A stretch of 6,000 nt of DNA from contig CABUBS010000129.1 of the NCBI GenBank assembly GCA_902489855.1, positions 1 to 6,000 on the forward strand, read 5' to 3'. Below, in pieces: positions 1 through 5,823 of this stretch. Under the pieces are notes generated by a model. That model saw only the letters and a program-made list of their open reading frames with translations. It had not been told where the DNA came from and made no database searches. Numbering within the stretch: the stretch's first letter is position 1; each line of letters starts with the position of its first letter. This DNA comes from an uncultured Collinsella sp. (GTDB lineage: Bacteria > Actinomycetota > Coriobacteriia > Coriobacteriales > Coriobacteriaceae). A program made the position numbers and the translations under genes.

Positions 1-20
1 GAACGTCTAGGGAGAACGTC

Positions 21-917
21 ATGAAGCTCCAGCAGCTCAGATATGTCGTCAAAGTTGCCGAATGCGGCAGCATTACCGAGGCCTCGCGCCGGCTCTTTGT
101 ATCGCAGCCTTCGATTACCGCGTCGATTCGCGATCTCGAAAACGAGATGGGTGTGCACATCTTTGAGCGCACCAACAAGGGCGTCATTGTGTCCGAGGAA
201 GGCGAGACCTTCTTGGGCTATGCGCGCCAGGTGCTCGACCAGGCCGATCTGCTCGAGGGCAAGTACAAGGGCGCATCCGAGCAGGTGCCGCACTTTAGTG
301 TGAGCTGCCAGCATTATTCCTTTGCCGTCAACGCGTTTGTCGACGTGATCCGCGAGTTCGATGCCGCGCGTTACGACTTCACCCTGCGCGAGGAGCAGAC
401 TCACGAGATTATCGAGGATGTCGCGCATATGAAAAGCGAACTGGGCATCCTGTACTTATCCGAGCATAACCGCGAGGTCATCGAGCGCATGCTGGTGGCC
501 AACGAGCTCGTGTTCGAAGGACTCTTCTGCGCCACGCCGCATGTCTTCGTCTGCGCCGACCATCCGCTGGCGGACCGCTCCAGCGTGACGCTCGAGGATC
601 TGGAAGACTACCCGTTCCTGTCCTACGAGCAGGGCAGCTACAACTCGTTTTACTATTCCGAGGAGCTGACCTCGACGTTCGAGCGTCGCAAAAATATCCG
701 CGTGCGCGACCGTGCGACGTTGTTCAATTTGGCCATGGGCCTCAACGGCTACACGGTATGCTCGGGCGTGATCAGCCACGAGCTCAACGGCCCCGGCATT
801 ATCTCGATTCCGCTCGACGTGGACGAGTACATGGAGATTGGCATCATCACGCGCAAGAACACGACGCTCACGCGCTACGGTCGGGCCTATATCGACGCGA
901 TTCGTCAGCATATCTAG
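21..917 (+). CDS. LysR-type transcriptional regulator
   Basis: A 298-residue DNA-binding regulator, close to the usual 290-310 for LysR proteins. The N-terminal winged helix-turn-helix is clear: residues 1-60 include SITEASRRLFVSQPSITASI (18-37), the recognition helix region, followed by the family-typical LENEMGVHIFER and the wing around TNKGVIVSEEGE. Residues from about 90 to 298 form the effector-binding domain, which shows no feature naming its ligand. The ATG at 21 is preceded by AGGGAG (9-14) with 6 bases of spacing. The next gene runs in the same direction after a gap holding a LysR-like dyad, so I infer that this protein regulates the downstream methionine synthase-like gene, as MetR-type regulators do elsewhere. 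It is not clearly MetR itself. Its own promoter lies outside the window. The family call is secure; the target is inference. Confidence 0.93.
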   Translation: MKLQQLRYVVKVAECGSITEASRRLFVSQPSITASIRDLENEMGVHIFERTNKGVIVSEEGETFLGYARQVLDQADLLEGKYKGASEQVPHFSVSCQHYSFAVNAFVDVIREFDAARYDFTLREEQTHEIIEDVAHMKSELGILYLSEHNREVIERMLVANELVFEGLFCATPHVFVCADHPLADRSSVTLEDLEDYPFLSYEQGSYNSFYYSEELTSTFERRKNIRVRDRATLFNLAMGLNGYTVCSGVISHELNGPGIISIPLDVDEYMEIGIITRKNTTLTRYGRAYIDAIRQHI

Positions 918-963
918 GCTGCTGTGCTCCGCACGGTTCAAGTCTCTTTATGACAGTCCAGAC

Positions 964-986
964 TGATATAGGAAACATCTATATCA
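964..986. promoter_or_regulatory. Putative LysR operator (perfect 8-bp dyad)
   Basis: TGATATAG and CTATATCA are perfect inverted repeats separated by 7 bases. The inner part reads ATAG-N7-CTAT, and T969 and A981 give the classical T-N11-A spacing of LysR-family boxes. It sits 46 bases after the LysR gene and 86 bases before the methyltransferase start. With the weak promoter proposed at 1006-1034, its centre (975) would be near -66, the usual recognition-site position for LysR activators. Confidence 0.6.
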
Positions 987-1005
987 AACTGTTATAAACG
1001 TATAT

Positions 1006-1034
1006 TTTACGATGGTCATATGAGCGCTCATACT
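1006..1034 (+). promoter_or_regulatory. Candidate weak promoter of the methyltransferase gene
   Basis: TTTACG (1006-1011) and CATACT (1029-1034) each match four of six bases of the -35 and -10 consensus and are 17 bases apart, predicting a start near 1041 and a leader of about 32 bases. An alternative -10, TATATT (1001-1006), has no good -35 partner. A weak promoter would fit a gene that needs an activator, but neither choice is certain. Confidence 0.35.
1019..1032. promoter_or_regulatory. Perfect 14-bp palindrome upstream of the methyltransferase
   Basis: TATGAGCGCTCATA is a complete palindrome, 40 bases before the chosen start codon. It lies across the spacer and most of the candidate -10 box. 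It could be a second operator, for this regulator or another. Its even symmetry differs from the odd-centred LysR dyad upstream, so it may belong to a different protein. Confidence 0.4.
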
Positions 1035-1058
1035 CTGTCCCAGTAAAGCAACCAATGC

Positions 1059-1066
1059 AAAGGGAG
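1059..1066 (+). promoter_or_regulatory. Ribosome binding site that fixes the methyltransferase start
   Basis: AAAGGGAG lies 6 bases before the ATG at 1073. The earlier in-frame ATG at 1055 would place this site inside the coding region and has no comparable site of its own, so translation most likely begins at 1073. Confidence 0.8.
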
Positions 1067-1072
1067 ATATCT

Positions 1073-2206
1073 ATGAGCACTTCGATTCAACCGAACGCGC
1101 CGTTTCGCGCCGATATTGTCGGCAGCTTTCTTCGTCCGCAGGCTGTAAAGGACGCCCGTGCCGCCTATGTCGCGGGTAAACTCGACGCTTCCGGCCTTAA
1201 GGCCGTCGAGGACGATGCCATTCGCGATTTGGTGGCAAAGCAGAAGGCCGCCGGCCTGCAGGTCATCACCGATGGTGAGTTTCGCCGCAGCTACTGGCAC
1301 CTCGATTTTATGTGGGGCCTTAACGGCATTGAACGCCGTACCTCGCGTACGGGTTATATGTTCCACGACGAGGAGACCACAGCCGACACCGCCGTGGTGA
1401 CCGGCTCCATCAGCGGCGAGAACCACCCCTTCGTCGAGCACTTTAAATTTGTCAAGGCGCTCGAGGGGGAGGGCCAGGTCGCGCGGCAAACCATTCCGGC
1501 GCCGATCCAGACGTTCTCCGAAGTCACGCTCGACCGCTGCGACGGCCAGCAGGAGAGCCTGCGCGCTGTCTATAAGACCGATGAGGAACTTGCCGACGCC
1601 ATCGCAGCCGCTTATCGCACGGTGATCGCCGACCTGTACGCAGCAGGCTGCCGCAACATCCAGTTTGATGACTGCACCTGGGGCATCTATTGCGATACCG
1701 ACTTTGTGTCCAAGACCGGAATGAGCCCGGTTGATCTGCAAAAGGTAAGCGAGCTGGGCGTGGCGCTCAACAACGCCGCCATCGAGGGCAAGCCCGATGA
1801 CCTGATCATTAACACGCACGTGTGCCGCGGTAACTACCACTCTACCTATGCCTTCGAGGGCGGCTACGACCCCATCGCGCCGTACCTGTTCGCAAACGAG
1901 GATGTCGACGCATTTTACCTGGAGTTCGATACGCCGCGCGCCGGCGGTTTTGAGCCGCTCAAGTACGTTGCCCCGGGCAAGAAGGTCGTGCTGGGCTTGG
2001 TAACCACCAAGGCGGCAGAGCTCGAGAACGAGGATGTTATCGTCGAGCGCATCCGTGAAGCCGCAAAGTACGTGCCGCTCGAGAACCTGTATCTGTCGCC
2101 TCAGTGCGGCTTTGCCAGCTGCGAGATTGGCAACAAGCTGACCGAGGATGAGCAATGGGCAAAGATCGCGCTGGTCAAGCGCATTGCCGAGCGCGTTTGG
2201 AAGTAA
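1073..2206 (+). CDS. Cobalamin-independent methionine synthase-like methyltransferase (MetE C-terminal domain only)
   Basis: A 377-residue protein of the MetE catalytic-domain family, resembling the YxjG/YxjH type annotated as 5-methyltetrahydropteroyltriglutamate-homocysteine methyltransferase. Full MetE is about 750 residues with two barrels; only the zinc-bearing catalytic barrel is present. Visible motifs are VGSFLRP (16-22), TDGEFRR (66-72), QFDDCTWG (197-204), NTHVCRGN (247-254), FYLEFDTPRAGG (281-292) and SPQCGF (342-347). Likely zinc ligands are H249, C251, E284 and C345. The E-to-C interval of 61 equals that of E. coli MetE as I recall it (E665, C726), while the C-to-E interval is 33 instead of 22. 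Expected role: cytoplasmic methyl transfer to a thiol, probably homocysteine, giving methionine. The methyl donor is uncertain because the N-terminal half of MetE is missing. No methionine riboswitch is seen in the short leader; regulation by the adjacent LysR protein is inferred. Confidence 0.88.
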   Translation: MSTSIQPNAPFRADIVGSFLRPQAVKDARAAYVAGKLDASGLKAVEDDAIRDLVAKQKAAGLQVITDGEFRRSYWHLDFMWGLNGIERRTSRTGYMFHDEETTADTAVVTGSISGENHPFVEHFKFVKALEGEGQVARQTIPAPIQTFSEVTLDRCDGQQESLRAVYKTDEELADAIAAAYRTVIADLYAAGCRNIQFDDCTWGIYCDTDFVSKTGMSPVDLQKVSELGVALNNAAIEGKPDDLIINTHVCRGNYHSTYAFEGGYDPIAPYLFANEDVDAFYLEFDTPRAGGFEPLKYVAPGKKVVLGLVTTKAAELENEDVIVERIREAAKYVPLENLYLSPQCGFASCEIGNKLTEDEQWAKIALVKRIAERVWK

Positions 2207-2232
2207 CACTGCCGTTTGCAGGTGACGGCGTG
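2207..2232 (+). other. Hairpin after the methyltransferase, lacking a T tract
   Basis: CAC plus GCCGT (2207-2209, 2211-2215) pair with ACGGC plus GTG (2225-2232), leaving T2210 bulged and a 9-base loop. The place is right for a terminator of the upstream gene, but GC-rich sequence and not a T run follows. The T tract may have been lost in the event that truncated the permease next to it; this is inference. Confidence 0.35.
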
Positions 2233-2240
2233 CGCGAGAG

Positions 2241-3176
2241 GTGGTGACTGGCCCCATCGTCATTTCGGTCGGTCTGATTCTGGCGAGCTCCGCAATTGCC
2301 AACTGCCAGACCAACTGGCTTGTGGCTGTCATTGGCGTTGCCGTTATCGTCATCTGCAACATCTGGGGCCGTGGCATGGTTAAGATCGTGCCGATCTTGC
2401 TGGGCGTTGTGGTGAGCTATGCCGTTGCGGCTGCGCTGGGCGAGGTCGACTTTTCTGGCGTCGCAGCCGCTCCCTGGGTCGGTTTGCCCATCGTGTGGGA
2501 TAACACCGTGTTTGCACTCTTTGGGCCGCAGTTCGATAGCGGTCTTGCCACGACGGCCATCATCACCATCATGCCGCTGGCCTTCGCGACCATGATCGAG
2601 CATATCGGCGATATCTCTGCTATCGGTTCGACTTGCGAGCGCAACTACATTGCCGATCCCGGTCTGCATCGCACGCTGCTCGGCGACGGCCTTGCCACGA
2701 TTCTGGCTTCGCTCTTTGGCGCTCCGGCCAACACTACGTATGGTGAGAACACCGGCGTGCTCGCCCTGACGCGCGTGTTCGACCCGCGCGTGATTCGCAT
2801 TGCCGCGTGCTGCGCCATCGTGCTTTCGTTCTGCCCCAAGTTCGCTGCCGTGATCGCCGCCATGCCGCCATGCGTTATCGGCGGCGTGTCGCTCGTGCTC
2901 TACGGCATGATCAGTGCCGTAGGCGTGCGCAACCTCATTGAGAACCAGGTCGATTTCCAGAACAACCGCAACGTGCTGGTGGCGGCTCTGGTGCTCGTGC
3001 TTTCGCTCGGCATTGCCTACAGTACCGCCGGTGCCATCGTGCTGGAGCTGGGCGGCGTGACGATTTCGCTTTCGGGCCTTGCCGTGGGCTCACTGGTGGG
3101 CATTGTGCTCAACGCCGTCCTGCCGGGTAACGACTTTGAGTTTGATGTCTCCGAGCTTGAGGAGGCTGCTGAGTAG
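2241..3176 (+). pseudogene. NCS2-family uracil/xanthine permease, 5'-truncated
   Basis: The 311-residue open frame matches the C-terminal three quarters of nucleobase:cation symporter-2 permeases (UraA/PyrP type), inner-membrane uracil importers of about 430 residues. Landmarks are VTGPIV (2-7), MIEHIGD (118-124), DPGLHRTLLGDGLAT (139-153), PANTTYGENTGVLALTRV (162-179) and GGVSLVLYG (214-222). E120 and E169 are 49 residues apart, matching the substrate and proton residues E241 and E290 of E. coli UraA as I recall it; D124 takes the place of H245. By this alignment about 121 residues, the first four membrane helices, are missing. An in-frame stop at 2223-2225 blocks extension upstream, and the methyltransferase ends 34 bases away. 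The first codon is GTG, with no well-placed ribosome site. The rest is free of stops, so the truncation looks recent. A transporter without these helices is unlikely to work. Confidence 0.8.
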
Positions 3177-3201
3177 CAGCTGCGTTCAGCTAAAACAAGA
3201 T

Positions 3202-3240
3202 ATGGTGCCCATGCGTATATGCGTGTGGGCACCATTTTTA
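3202..3240 (+). terminator. Rho-independent terminator, possibly bidirectional
   Basis: ATGGTGCCCA (3202-3211) pairs perfectly with TGGGCACCAT (3226-3235) around a 14-base loop that can pair further, and a T run (3235-3239) follows. It lies 25 bases after the permease stop. Its end overlaps the TAA of the convergent esterase gene (3238-3240). Read on the - strand the same stem is followed by a looser T-rich stretch, so it may also end the esterase transcript. Confidence 0.85.
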
Positions 3241-3903
3241 ATGTGTCAGTATCCAGTGGATGCCGCGGGCCATGCGTAAGTCGGTTTGGGCAAAGTGATT
3301 GCCGGGGTTGAGCTCCAGCGTTGTTGGAATGCCGCGCTCGACGAGCAACGCTTCCATCGCGCGTGTGTCGTCGAGTACATGCCGCATCATGCGGTTGGGC
3401 GTCTTGGTTTCCTTTTTGCCGAGTGACAGGTAGACGGCTTGCGGGCTGCCGGCAAAAGGGGCCGTGCTGGCACGGTCGACAAAGTCGGGAAACCATAGCG
3501 ACCCCGATGCGCTCGCCGCGCGGCCAAAGACATCGGTTTGCCAGAGGGACCAGAGTGCGAAGAGGCCCGCGAGCGAGTAACCGGCAATGCCGCGCCAGGT
3601 GGGCGGCTGAGGAAGCGACGACTCGACCTGGGGGATTATCTGATTCAGCAGCTCATCAAGAAAATCGGCAGCTTGGCCGCCGAAAGGCTCGGCATCGCGT
3701 ACGGTCCCGTCGCATGCCCAGGGGCTCAGCTCGCGATTCCAATCGAGCCCGCCAATGGTGACGAGGGCGAATGGCGGACAGTCGAGCTCTCGGCAACACT
3801 TATAAACCTCGCTGCCGTCGCCCACGACCACAGGAAGGTAGATGACAGGCGCGCTTTCCGTATGATTCGAATAAACGGTTATCTGCTTTTGATGCGCTTC
3901 CAT
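3238..3903 (-). CDS. Putative esterase, alpha/beta-hydrolase fold (IroE/EstD-like)
   Basis: A 221-residue serine hydrolase of the putative esterase group that includes IroE-like siderophore esterases and S-formylglutathione hydrolase relatives. The nucleophile elbow GYSLAG gives S110, and NPGNHF (199-204) gives the likely catalytic H203. The acidic member is unclear: E165 in SLGKKETKTPN is a candidate, and some IroE-like enzymes are described as working with a Ser-His dyad. Early strands are visible in VIYLPVVVGDG (20-30) and FALVTIGGLDW (45-55). No signal peptide or membrane segment is seen, so it should be cytoplasmic. At 221 residues it is on the short side, with little room for a lid domain. 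The ATG at 3903 has GAGAAG-like bases 7-8 upstream. It is separated from the upstream surface-protein gene by a terminator, so it probably has its own promoter between 3904 and 4013; I see no convincing promoter boxes there. The substrate cannot be told from sequence. Confidence 0.83.
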   Translation of the reverse strand: MEAHQKQITVYSNHTESAPVIYLPVVVGDGSEVYKCCRELDCPPFALVTIGGLDWNRELSPWACDGTVRDAEPFGGQAADFLDELLNQIIPQVESSLPQPPTWRGIAGYSLAGLFALWSLWQTDVFGRAASASGSLWFPDFVDRASTAPFAGSPQAVYLSLGKKETKTPNRMMRHVLDDTRAMEALLVERGIPTTLELNPGNHFAQTDLRMARGIHWILTH

Positions 3904-4013
3904 GACGGGCTTCTCTCAGTGTTGTGATATCGGCAGCCCCAATTGTCGCACGCCAGCGTATGCCGGTTGGGCTAGACCAAAGACAATCTCGTGCATCCCC
4001 TGCGGACGCATAT

Positions 4014-4053
4014 GGAAAACGCCACCGCCGGAGGGGAGCTCGGCGGTGGCGTT
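4014..4053 (-). terminator. Rho-independent terminator of the surface-protein gene
   Basis: A perfect 13-bp stem, AACGCCACCGCCG (4018-4030) with CGGCGGTGGCGTT (4041-4053), encloses a 10-base loop. On the - strand the stem runs into TTTT (4017-4014 within GTTTTCC). It lies 57 bases after the surface-protein stop and separates that gene from the esterase. The T run is short but the stem is very strong. Confidence 0.75.
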
Positions 4054-4110
4054 GTTAAACGGTGCTGGGGCTCGGGGCCTTCGCGGGAGCTGTCATGTGC
4101 GCAGAGGCGT

Positions 4111-5823
4111 CTAAGAACGCTTACGGCTCGCCATGGTGCCTGCGGCGATAGCGGCTGTTCCCGCAAGGACGGTTGCCACGATGGCCGCACCCGAGGTGTC
4201 GCCGGTTGCCGCGAGCACGCCGGTAGTCTTGGCTTTCGTGGTTGAAGCCGCAACGGCCTTGGTCGGCTTTGAGCCCTCAGGCTTGGGGTTCTGCTTGGAC
4301 TCCGCGGGCTTGCTTTCTGCGGGCTTGGTCTCGTCGGGCTTGGGGTCTTCCGGCTTGGCTACCTCGGGAGGTGCGATGGTCGTACTTTTGGCGACTGCTT
4401 TGATATAGAGGGAGTCGACCGTGGCGTCGCCCGTGCCGATGGCTTGGCCTGCCTCGTAGATGCCGTCACGGAGCTTGCGATAGTCAATGACCTTGCCGCC
4501 TTCGGGCGTCTGGATGGCGGCGTTCTCAATCTTGATGGTGCCGATTGTCTTGCCGTCAGCGCTCATGGCACGGGCAAAGATTGCCGCTGTATCTCCTTCG
4601 GCCGTTACCTTGCTGCGGATGATCGAGATGACTGCGGGTGTGACGCCCTCGCTGGTCTGGGCGATGATGCCGATGTTCTCGCCTTGGGGTTCGCGCCTCG
4701 TCTCGCCATCTTGGTTTTCGCTGTAGGGGATGGGGCCGTCGCCGTTCTCGACATAGCGGGCTATGGCCTTGACAACGGAGTCGCTGATGTAGATGTGGCC
4801 GCCCTTCTCGTTGGGTCGATCGTTTCTGGTGGAGAATGCAGCCGAAACCTCGGCTTCCGCAAACGCGTCCACGGTGGAGCCATTCTTGACGACGATGTCG
4901 TCCTGGTAGGTGAAGAGGGCGTTGGCGCCACCGTATCTGCCTTTACTTGCACGGACCGTCACGTTTGCATGATCGAGGGTGATGCCCTTGTGGGCATAGA
5001 CGCCATATTCAACACCGTTTACGTTGAGGGAGGCGTTTGTGGCTGCGAGGCTGCCCTTGGCCTCGACGGCAGCGTCTTTCTCGGAGCTTGCCTCGACCGT
5101 CCCGCCACCCTTGATGGTGAGGTTCTTGTCGGCTCCAATACCCTTGTCCTTGGTAGCCCTGGCGGTGACGGCTCCGCTGTCGTCAATCGTGATATTGCCG
5201 TTTGCCCTGATGCCATCCGATGCACCCGTGGCGTTGACGTTGCCCGAACCTTTGATAGCGAGATCACCTCCGGCATTGATGGCATCAAACCCAGTGCTCG
5301 TGGCGTTGACGGATCCGGCTCCGTCGATGTTGATATTACCCGTGGAGAGGATAGCGTCCTCAGTAGATGTCACGCTGAGCGTGCCGCCCTCGTCGCCTTG
5401 GATATTGAGCTCGGCATTCTCGTTAGTGCCATGAGAAACTTTGATGCTTTCGATCCATTCGGCAGTGACGATGTTGGTTCCCGAGTAATTCACGTTGAGC
5501 TTGCCTGCGGCCTGGATCTCGCCGCCGTTATAGTTGTTGAGCTTCAAGTCGTCGGCGCCGTCCCACGACCAGGTACCGGCCTCGTCGCTCGCCGCGGTGT
5601 TGTACTTGTTGCCGCCGACCTTGACCCATTCCGCTGCGAGCGAGACGCTCGGCATGAGCAGCGAGCTCACCGTGAGCGCGCACACGGCGCCCGCGACGAT
5701 GCGGCGCGTCACGCGGCGCCAGCTGCCGTGCGCGAGTCCTATGCGACGGCGAACGTCGGGTTCGGCAACATGGGTTCCGGTGGTAGTGTCATTGCGTTTG
5801 GGGGTCGTGAACAAGGCTGCCAT
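4111..5823 (-). CDS. Secreted, sortase-anchored beta-helix-like surface protein
   Basis: A 570-residue cell-surface protein of unknown ligand. In order: a long basic N-terminus (to about 41); the signal-peptide core IVAGAVCALTVSSLLMPSV (42-60), with likely cleavage after SLA at 63 or A64; a domain at about 65-475 rich in G, N, T, V and I; a Pro/Lys/Glu linker (485-522); and an LAATGD sorting signal (537-542) with a hydrophobic segment (544-565) and a RKRS tail. Residues 149-317 contain about seven 22-29-residue units of the kind 'GxVxATxxxDGIxAxGxITIxGxG', which suggests a right-handed parallel beta-helix. They resemble the Cthe_2159-type carbohydrate-binding proteins of Gram-positives, an assignment by pattern only. 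The ATG at 5823 is chosen because GGGAG lies 5 bases upstream; an upstream in-frame ATG at 5937 and the others between have poor ribosome sites. LAxTG is the motif of class E sortases, so wall attachment is expected. An adhesin or glycan-binding role is inference. Confidence 0.82.
   Translation of the reverse strand: MAALFTTPKRNDTTTGTHVAEPDVRRRIGLAHGSWRRVTRRIVAGAVCALTVSSLLMPSVSLAAEWVKVGGNKYNTAASDEAGTWSWDGADDLKLNNYNGGEIQAAGKLNVNYSGTNIVTAEWIESIKVSHGTNENAELNIQGDEGGTLSVTSTEDAILSTGNINIDGAGSVNATSTGFDAINAGGDLAIKGSGNVNATGASDGIRANGNITIDDSGAVTARATKDKGIGADKNLTIKGGGTVEASSEKDAAVEAKGSLAATNASLNVNGVEYGVYAHKGITLDHANVTVRASKGRYGGANALFTYQDDIVVKNGSTVDAFAEAEVSAAFSTRNDRPNEKGGHIYISDSVVKAIARYVENGDGPIPYSENQDGETRREPQGENIGIIAQTSEGVTPAVISIIRSKVTAEGDTAAIFARAMSADGKTIGTIKIENAAIQTPEGGKVIDYRKLRDGIYEAGQAIGTGDATVDSLYIKAVAKSTTIAPPEVAKPEDPKPDETKPAESKPAESKQNPKPEGSKPTKAVAASTTKAKTTGVLAATGDTSGAAIVATVLAGTAAIAAGTMASRKRS
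4114..4215 (-). other. LAATG cell-wall sorting signal with membrane anchor
   Basis: This part of the surface-protein gene encodes residues 537-570: L-A-A-T-G-D, then about 22 hydrophobic residues rich in A, V, I and L, then SRKRS. This order is the standard tripartite sorting signal. Alanine at the second position, in place of the proline of LPxTG, matches the LAxTG preference reported for class E sortases of Actinobacteria. Cleavage would fall between T540 and G541. Confidence 0.8.
4297..4356 (-). repeat. 15-bp tandem repeat encoding a KPxxx wall-spanning linker
   Basis: Four consecutive 15-base units, marked on the + strand by (C/G)GGCTTG at 4306, 4321, 4336 and 4351, encode KPEDP, KPDET, KPAES and KPAES (residues 490-509). 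The related KPEGSKP follows. Such Pro-rich charged linkers commonly carry surface domains across the peptidoglycan. The repeat number may vary between strains. Confidence 0.75.
4873..5379 (-). repeat. Degenerate protein repeats of a beta-helix domain
   Basis: Residues 149-317 divide into units beginning LSVTSTEDAI (149), SVNATSTGFDAI (171), NVNATGASDGI (195), AVTARATKDKGI (218), TVEASSEKDAAV (242), SLNVNGVEYGV (265) and NVTVRASKGRYGG (287). Each has a short strand, a polar turn, D/G-G-I/V, and a second strand near L/I-x-I-x-G-x-G. The units match at the level of amino-acid pattern and not as DNA repeats. Confidence 0.7.
5632..5823 (-). other. Signal peptide with an extended basic N-region
   Basis: Residues 1-64 of the surface protein. 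About 41 polar residues ending RRVTRR precede a hydrophobic core of about 19. The SLAA-EW junction offers an A-x-A-like cleavage site with S61 and A63 at -3 and -1. The long N-region is common in large surface proteins of Gram-positives. No strict YSIRK-GS motif is present. Confidence 0.75.

Noticed and set aside
924..934. GTGC-TCC-GCAC hairpin just after the LysR gene, as a terminator
   Set aside because: A four-base stem without a following T run is too weak to call.
1055..1072. Six extra N-terminal codons for the methyltransferase, from the ATG at 1055
   Set aside because: The AAAGGGAG site lies inside this extension and is ideally spaced for the ATG at 1073.
1028..2377. A 449-codon open frame on the - strand, antisense to the methyltransferase
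   Set aside because: The sense frame carries all MetE motifs and a strong ribosome site. The antisense product is low-complexity and also runs into the permease remnant.
3165..3180. GCTGCT-GAGT-AGCAGC hairpin across the permease stop codon
   Set aside because: It is short, has no T run, and the much stronger terminator at 3202-3240 follows it directly.
3321..3761. + strand open frame opposite the esterase gene
   Set aside because: The product is rich in Arg and has no family features. The - strand frame has the GYSLAG nucleophile motif and a conserved-looking hydrolase pattern.
3967..3980. TTGG-N6-CCAA inverted repeat upstream of the esterase gene
   Set aside because: Four-base arms are common by chance, and no promoter nearby gives it a context.
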